This document shows positions 57,411 to 64,000 of a stretch of DNA of 64,000 bases, in pieces; positions within the stretch are counted from its first letter, which is position 1, and each line of letters begins with the position of its first letter. The translations under genes were made by a program, and so were the position numbers. The notes under the pieces are model-generated. The model made no database searches, was not told the origin of the DNA, and saw only the letters and a list, made by a program, of their open reading frames with translations. The DNA is from Aphrocallistes beatrix. Its lineage: Eukaryota; Porifera; Hexactinellida; Sceptrulophora; Aphrocallistidae. The stretch covers positions 806,001 to 870,000 of the forward strand of contig OY725505.1 in the NCBI GenBank assembly GCA_963281255.1, written 5' to 3'.

Positions 57411-57535
57411 GGAAGCTTCAAATTTGGTGGAATTTGAAGTTCCCCCAAGGGAAATTCAAATTCCCCCAGTGGAAACTACAATTTTAATTTCCACTAGGGG
57501 AATTTAAAATTCCACCAAATTTGAAGCTTCCCCAT
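57411..57535. mobile_element. Short palindromic MITE
   Basis: GGGGAAGCTTCAAATTTGGTGG and its mirror frame 'ttcccccaagggaaattc' repeats; no coding content. Confidence 0.7.
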
Positions 57536-57712
57536 TACATATACATAAAGATAAAAATATAAGCATAAAAATTTTTATTGGCATTACTAGGATACAAGTA
57601 ACATATGAATGAATGTAGTGTATGTTATTATTTTAAACAAGTTTTTATTAAGAATCATCAAAATTTCAATCCAGAAAATAGTAAATTGCGATGGAAATGG
57701 ATGCCACAGATG

Positions 57713-58642
57713 TTAGATGAATGATTTAGACACGAATTTAAATTCAGATACTCGGTACACTGCTTTGCCTAAAGAGCGAGATCCAGAAACACTGAATTTA
57801 CCGTTCTCATTAGAACGAAATATCTGAAACTCATCACTAATCTGTAAATGAATTTTATCCCTACTGTCCAAGAATCCTGCATAAGATAAACAGAATACAC
57901 CACTATTACCGTCTGGTTGCCAAATAATGAAATATCTCGAATTAAAAAAAGTGATGAAAACATTGCCATGTATATCAATGCGGATATTTGTAAAACCATT
58001 ACAGTCATCGAATGGGAAGGTTATCTGCAAACTCCGTAGACATCGATCTGATGGAAGTGAGAATACACTTGCTGTAAATCTATGACATCGCAAACTAAGG
58101 ACAGCCATTGTGTCATTCCTTATTTCAATATCCCTTATATACCCATAGTTAAATATGTCAGGTTCAAATTTCTTTATACGCCCTGATTCTTGTGAAAATA
58201 TGTTAATTTCTTCTTTTTCATTGCTCGCTAAATAAATTCTCCCATCTAGTGAGCAACTCATGATATCAAGGCCAATATTCAGAGGCTTATCTATTTTAAC
58301 ACCATAATCAGATAATATTATTAATAGGGGGCGTGCTGAAATTACGATAAATTCATTCATGAATATTAATTTGCTGTCAGTATAAATGATTAGATCCCTG
58401 TCCCCTTGAGCTTGAGTAAGAGAGAAACGAGTTACTCTGTAACCCTCAAAAGTACAAATCTGAATTGCCACATTTCCTGTATTCTCACACGATAAAATTG
58501 ATATGAGATGATGAGAAAGATTGAGTGATGTAGCAATTGATCCATGGATTGTTTGAAAACTTCTATAGGTTTTTTCAAAGGTCGAACTCAATATGTCGAG
58601 TCCAATCTTTTTCTTACTATTTATACTCCAAGAAAGATCCAT
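57713..58642 (-). CDS. Divergent propeller-like protein (possible NHL relative)
   Basis: 309 residues, ATG 58642, single exon, no membrane segment or signal peptide. Repeated beta-type patterns of 40-45 residues suggest a propeller: LDIMSCSLDGRIYLAS with INIFSQESGRIKKFEPD, and IRIDIHGNVFITFFNSR, which resembles the blade of NHL proteins (D-x-x-G-N-x-(I/F)-x). The N-terminal half is harder to align. The surrounding NHL copies and similar size make a diverged family member the best guess. The frame is intact over its whole length, arguing for selection. Confidence 0.6.
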   Translation of the reverse strand: MDLSWSINSKKKIGLDILSSTFEKTYRSFQTIHGSIATSLNLSHHLISILSCENTGNVAIQICTFEGYRVTRFSLTQAQGDRDLIIYTDSKLIFMNEFIVISARPLLIILSDYGVKIDKPLNIGLDIMSCSLDGRIYLASNEKEEINIFSQESGRIKKFEPDIFNYGYIRDIEIRNDTMAVLSLRCHRFTASVFSLPSDRCLRSLQITFPFDDCNGFTNIRIDIHGNVFITFFNSRYFIIWQPDGNSGVFCLSYAGFLDSRDKIHLQISDEFQIFRSNENGKFSVSGSRSLGKAVYRVSEFKFVSKSFI

Positions 58643-58918
58643 TCGCTTCTATCTTATAAATTTCGTGAAGTATTGACGATCAATTTTGCTGAAAGAGTAA
58701 TAAAAAGGATAATAGAAATATATGTCATATAATTCTAATACACACATCCCAAGTAACCAACCAAATGCTGGTCTGACCAGCATTTTTCAGTCCAAACCAG
58801 CATGACCATTTAATTTACAAATTTATTTTTTATTACTTCATACAATAAACAAATATAATAAAATTATTTTATTCACAAAATCAATCAACGGAGAATGTCG
58901 GATGAATATTACTTATCT

Positions 58919-59090
58919 ACAAGCGCGCTTCGCTTGCTTGTGCTCCGCGGCTGGCGGACACTTTGTGTCCGCCGGAAGCTCCCTTCGGTCGCCTGAGGTC
59001 ACATTGGTTAATTATAAGGGAGATAACATCACAAAATATGTCCATCTTAGTGTAAAAATCGATATCACTCGAAAAATCGAGGTAACAAAT
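58919..59090 (-). mobile_element. Helentron-like family B, 3'-end fragment
   Basis: GC block in reverse (ACAAGCGCGCTTCGCTTGCT, GGCGGACACTTTGTGTCC) followed by the sequence that precedes the block at 2.65 kb; 5' part missing. Confidence 0.6.
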
Positions 59091-59094
59091 AGTA

Positions 59095-59350
59095 CTCAGA
59101 TCATGATCCAATAGTACCCAGATCATGATCCAATAGTACCTAGATCATGATCCAGTGTAGTACCTAGATCATGATCCAGTGTAGTACCTAGATCATGATC
59201 CAGTGTAGTACCTAGATCATGATCCAGTGTAGTACCTAGATCATGATCCAGTGTAGTACCTAGATCATGATCCAGTGTAGTACCTAGATCATGATCCAGT
59301 GTAGTACCTAGATCATGATCCAGTGTAGTACCTAGATCATGATCTAGTTT
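59095..59350. repeat. 24-bp tandem repeat with palindromic GATCATGATC core
   Basis: About ten units of TAGTACCTAGATCATGATCC plus four bases. The minus-strand frame with DHDLGTTL repeats is its translation and has no other support. Confidence 0.95.
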
Positions 59351-59362
59351 CATGATCTATAG

Positions 59363-59581
59363 CAGCGGATCTGAACCTGGGGTACCTGGGGTGAATTCAA
59401 ACTTGTCAAAAATGTTTACTAGAACCTTAATACAATTATTAGTTATTGTTTGTTTAGTTTTTTGGGATAATAGTAGTAATAATTATCATTAATGACTAAG
59501 TTCAACAACATTGAGAGGGGTACATGAAACATCATGTTGACACCAAGGGGTACCCCTGATTGAAAAGGTTCAGGACCACTG
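59363..59581. mobile_element. hAT MITE
   Basis: CAGCGGATCTGAACCTGGGG and mirror of CAGTGGTCCTGAACCTTTTC; ATCTATAG and ATCTAGAG flank it, an 8-bp duplication with one mismatch. Confidence 0.75.
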
Positions 59582-60059
59582 ATCTAGAGGTCAAGATCAT
59601 TATCCAGTAGTATATGATTCACGATCTGTATAATTTCAACACTTACTATTAATTAACAGATGAATGCCAGCAAAATTAGGTCAATATTAAGATAGGTTAA
59701 TATTAAGAATACATTTTTTATGTGAATTGAAGGGAATTCCCGTCTGGAAATGACACGAAATATTTTACAACGATTTTTACACTTTGGCATTCATCATTTT
59801 AAATGGTTGTTCTAGACAATAATCTCCGTGGTGAAATGGTATTCTATAGAAACAATAAGATATTATATTCAGTAGTACATACCAGATACCTATATGGTTA
59901 TCTATGCTGTTACTTATATAAAGGAAGCCAGACAGCATACATACCATTTCTCCAGTGGTTTATTTCGTCGGTCGTCAAGCTCTTTGAGTCACACATGAGT
60001 GTATAAATGTAAATTTAACAAATCATTCTGATTTAATATAACCTCGTACGATATTCACG

Positions 60060-63000
60060 ATGTCTGCTGACAAGCAATCAGATAAAGAAATTTATCTGAC
60101 TGAACTCACACCTGTATCAACTAAAAGAAGACGCACAGAAGAGATAACTCTCTCTCAACTTCAAATCGAAGACTATCAACCAATTTCTAATCGCATCGAC
60201 TCGCAATCTATCCGTAAGTTTATTCATTAAAAAATATTCCTTAGATGTTACACCATTGTAGGATATGGAATCTAAGTTAATAAATCAATCAAATAGGTGA
60301 GCTTAAGTACAGTTCTTATGAGCCTGAAGATACCACTGATTCTAGAATGGAACTACACATTCTGAACGTTGCTCCTGTAGACCGATATATACATTCTCTT
60401 CTGCAACATAACAAACTTTGGAGGCTTACAGGTACAGATATCATAGTCATGTGCGATTATGAAGATAATGAAGGTAGGATAGATTGCCTTGGTAAATTTC
60501 ATCAACGATTCAGTACACCTTAATATTATTATTATTATTATTTCCTTTAGAAAGGCAAATACTTCGTCAGTTTGGGATTGTCATTGTCAAGTCACTCTTG
60601 TGTACAACTTGTCAGGATACTGAATGTTTGCATGCTAATGCCGCACAGCTATCGATTGATGACGAATTATTTCAAGAGGTTGGAGCAAAATATTGTGACG
60701 GATTGGATTGCTACTTTCTAACTGATAATTCAGTTATATTAATTGAAGATTCTATAATACATTCATTCAATTGCAAGGTAACTAAATGTTTTAATTATAG
60801 TATATTTAAATATTCAACATAATTTTCTTAATAAATTAAATATATTGTATAGGAAGGTAATTGCATAGCCTACTCTAATAATGCCTCACAGTAAAATAAC
60901 CAAGGATGCGGTAATAGCCGAATAGATTAATACACGATTAGCCTAAAATCGTTAACCATGTAGGATAGGCATTAAGAATGTATTACCAGCGTATATAAAC
61001 ATGGCATCAAAGTACATTTATCCGTTGGAAAAATTTCGATTAGTCATCATATCATTGCGCAACAGGTCATTCTAAGCACTATTTTGGCAATTTTCTAAGC
61101 TGTTTTAAGCCTACTTCTAAATGTTATTAAGGTATAATTTTTGTGTAGAACTAAGATTAGTACGAGTTGATTTGAAAAATTTAGAATTTTTTAATGAAAT
61201 GTTGCTACATTCCTACGTTGCTATGTTAAAGCATTTTGATCAGTTTGAGCCATATCCTGCAAACTGTAAGAACTAGGTCTTCAAATCTGATCGTATTTGA
61301 TAGGCAATTGGCTACTTCCTATTAGGTAATAATACAATTTAAACTTCTAAATTAACAGACTACAGAGTTATGCGACAATTTAGTGTTTTGGTCACATTCT
61401 TAAAATCAACCCATAACTCAAAATTCGTTGAATTTAGAAGTTCAAGTTGTATTATCACCTAATAGGAAATAGTCCATTGCCTATCAAACACGATCAAATT
61501 TGAAGACCTAGTTACTACAGTTTGCACGAAATGGCCCAAACTGACCAAAATGCTTTACCATAGCAACGTGGGAATGTAACAACATTCCATTGAAAAATTA
61601 AAAAAATTTCAAATCAACTCGTACTAATCTTGGTTCAACACATAAAATCACATCTTAATACCATTTAGAAATAGGGTTATAACAGCTTAGAAAACCGCTA
61701 AAATTGTCCTTAGAATGACCTGTTGCGCAATGATATGATGACTAATCGAAATTTTCTCAACGGATATATGTACTTTGATACCATATTTATATATGCTGGT
61801 AATACATTCTTAATGCCTATTCTGCATGGCTAACGATTTTAGGCTAATCGTGTATTAATCCATTCGGCTACTACTTCATCCCTAGTCCATGATTTTCAGG
61901 TTACTGTGAGGCATTATTAGAGTAGGCTATGGTAATTGGTATTGCAGGACTTGTTTGAAACCATGCAATCGAAAATCATCTTTACTGAAGGTTTTACCGA
62001 ATTCTATTCCTAAAAGTGTTGAGTACCATGAACAGAAATATGAAACGATTTCGAGTACTCCCATTCCATTATCTTTAGATGAAACTCTTTCTACAGTATA
62101 TGATAATCAACTGAAGCACGGAATTGAATTGCCAGTTGAGATTGTGCCTGATAAATTGTTTTGTGCTAATGGATATTCCATTGATATTCCCAAACCAGCA
62201 CGTCCAACTAAAGGAATTATTATTTACACTGAGAATGATGTAATTACCCTACCAGATCACCAGGGTGAGTACTACTAGCGTATATGCAATTTAACAAATG
62301 TAATGATACTACAATTAAATAAACTTCATTCCTAACCTATTCGTTTAGCATTCAATGCAACCTGCACAGGTCCTTGTAGTTGTACGGCAAGTTATGATGG
62401 CTCCTCGGACTTACTTCTGAACTTAAATAATCATTACTTTATTCACTATTCACTGTTATATGAATATAGTGAATTAATGACGATGTCTAGGATTCACACA
62501 CTCCAAGTTTTTATCAGGTATATTTTTGTCTATTAGATTAGTGTAATATTTTTCAAATTACTACTATATTCAAAAGATCATTATGTATTTTTAGAGCAAA
62601 GAATCGGAAGCTACTACGCTTAGGCAGAAACGGAAAGATACATTACCACATTTTTCATCATGCATGGAACGCCTATCTTCGCTTAATTAATATTGATTAC
62701 CAGAAAAGTTTCACATGCCCCATTTGTAAGGATTGTCCAGATGTAGTTATTTTTGATGGAGTAACTCTTGGCACTATCAAGGAAGTTCCACCTTACTCGA
62801 TGCAGCTTGACGAAAATCAACTGATACCACCTGTTCCTCAAGTACTCCGTACATTTATTCCATCCAAAGCGAAACGGCAGGAAATTTTAGGATATTTAGA
62901 AAATGGGCTCCCTAGACGTGTATTTTCTGATTTTGTGCAGTCTCTTGAAATACCTCCTTTGGCTAATTATATCGAAACAGGCAGTATTATAGATGATACC

Positions 63001-64000
63001 AATGTAGTCGTTGGGGACAGACAGATCAAAGATGTTATCTACTATTTCACTAGAAACGATCCAATTTCAGGAATATTCCAATTTTCCATGCTAGAACAAG
63101 AAGAACTTAAAACAGTTGTTAAACTTGCCAAAGGAAAATGTATTCTAGAAAGTGATACTGTTGGAATTTACCGTAAAATGTACACCCTTAGCAGATTATG
63201 TCTATCTTTGGAATGTAGGAAGAAAACAGACTCCGTAGGCAATGCAATTCTGGCATTACATCCTAACGTTTGCTCTTTACTATCTTGGATAATGGAGCCT
63301 GTCTAGAAATATTATTCGCAACACCAACAAGAAAATTGATACCTTTCAAGCCAACTGATTCACTAGATTTCTCTTATTATTTTCCAGCATTTGAAACCCA
63401 GTACAAGTAAGTTTTATTATCTGACCTCAACGAGCATGGAATAAGTACAATCCAAATTAATCATTTTGTTTTCATAACAATATTACAAACATCCTTTAGA
63501 CTACCATACTATGAAGAAGATAAAAGCCCGGTGATAAGAGGAAACTGCACGAAAAAGTTCCCCGAACACCATACATTGTCACCTGGAATGGTCATGATGA
63601 ACTGCAAACATTATATTTGCTATGGATTTCATATTTTGAGGACAAAAGAGTCAACTGTATCCATTCTTCATCTCCTACTCACTAACTTCCGCATCCAACC
63701 TCGGGTAATCATATATGACAATGCATGCAACCTCCATAGAACATGTATGATCAGGTAAGTAGTACAATCATTTTAATTAATAAGAGAAACTGGCGACACT
63801 ACGTAAGCCAAATTTTGTTTTTAGAGATCCAAGGGCATTTCAACACACTAGTTTCCTTGTTGATCGATTTCACTCTCGAAATCATCAATGCACTCCCTTA
63901 TATTCGATGAGACATATCACAGATGACAAACTAAATCGGATAAATTCACAAGTGTGTGAACAGTTATTTTCAATTATCAGGAGAATTTCAAAGCAAATAG
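60060..64000 (+). CDS. KDZ-type transposase or domesticated relative, multi-exon, cut by window edge
   Basis: Exons by GT-AG and phase: 60060-60213, 60297-60473, 60551-60777, 61991-62264 (alternative acceptor at 61947 breaks the frame), 62349-62517, 62595-63406, 63500-63754, 63825 onward. Landmarks: CTTCQDTECLHA and TCTGPCSCTASYDG cysteine clusters; HAWNAYLRLINIDYQKSFTC with ICKDCPDVVIFDG; HHTLSPGMVMMNCKHYICYG; VIIYDNACNLHRTC; FLVDRFHSRNHQC and INSQVCEQLFSIIRRI. It matches the dead gene at 32515-34120 step by step. One break: TAG at 63304-63306 within CTAGA, after which the alignment resumes with LFATPTRKLIPF. An otherwise preserved eight-exon structure suggests recent activity or host use, but that is inference. 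The late catalytic region lies beyond the window. Confidence 0.65.
60864..61930. mobile_element. Palindromic foldback element, CATAGCC ends, copy 2
   Basis: Same family as 11256-12211, with GGTAATTG on both sides (60856-60863, 61931-61938). It sits in the third intron of the KDZ-type gene, ending only 17 bp before one AG acceptor. Arms over 450 bp, about 90% like copy 1 by eye. Confidence 0.85.

Noticed and set aside
5005-58642. TRIM ubiquitin ligases
   Set aside because: No RING or B-box cysteine/histidine pattern precedes any of the NHL propellers; only coiled coils are present in two.
59123-59353. Minus-strand DHDLGTTL repeat protein
   Set aside because: A 24-bp tandem repeat without stops; no start context, no flanking coding sequence.

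Overview
This window looks like nuclear DNA from an early-branching animal, most likely a sponge. A glass sponge fits the combination of a compact AT-rich genome and many small NHL beta-propeller genes, but that is inference and the sequence alone does not prove it. Genes have short GT-AG introns or none, host genes match animal families (MFSD8/CLN7, FAM8A1, NHL and coiled-coil/NHL proteins, death-fold proteins), and about half of the window is transposable elements, many nested. There are no bacterial operons, rRNA genes or CRISPR arrays.

Layout. 1-4.8 kb: a large foldback element with GGACC/GGTCC quasi-palindromes, a decayed NHL copy, a hAT MITE nested in a pogo-like MITE, and a mariner-like element with long inverted ends. 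5.0-5.9 kb: an intact NHL gene. 8.0-11.2 kb: two conserved host genes arranged head to head, an MFSD8-like lysosomal transporter (-) and a FAM8A1-like RDD protein (+). Both show reading-frame breaks inside clearly conserved protein. 13.6-22.1 kb: a cluster of one apparently intact and four broken copies of a tandem death-effector-like gene, one split by a foldback transposon with a 9-bp target duplication. 22.5-29.4 kb: Helentron-like, hAT, Tc1 and pogo-like elements. 29.7-37.7 kb: two coiled-coil/NHL genes flanking a Ulp1-protease/KDZ-type transposon and an integrase element. 37.96-39.69 kb: a 13-bp satellite. 40.7-45.9 kb: nested MITEs and a LINE reverse transcriptase relic. 46.0-48.7 kb: two tandem seven-transmembrane genes whose predicted cytoplasmic parts are almost identical while the outer loops differ. 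49.3-59.6 kb: more rolling-circle-like elements, two broken NHL genes, a mariner transposase relic and a divergent propeller-like gene. 60.1-64.0 kb: a multi-exon KDZ-type gene running off the right edge, with a 1.07-kb foldback element in one intron.

How it works together: the region is an accessory, birth-and-death landscape. Three lineage-specific families (NHL, death-fold, 7TM) are amplified locally and many copies are decaying, while foldback and MITE insertions sit in introns, next to stop codons and inside pseudogenes. The observations most worth following are the frame breaks in conserved genes (several at CTAGA), the death-fold cluster, the 7TM pair, and the elements that share one 3' end but have different 5' ends.
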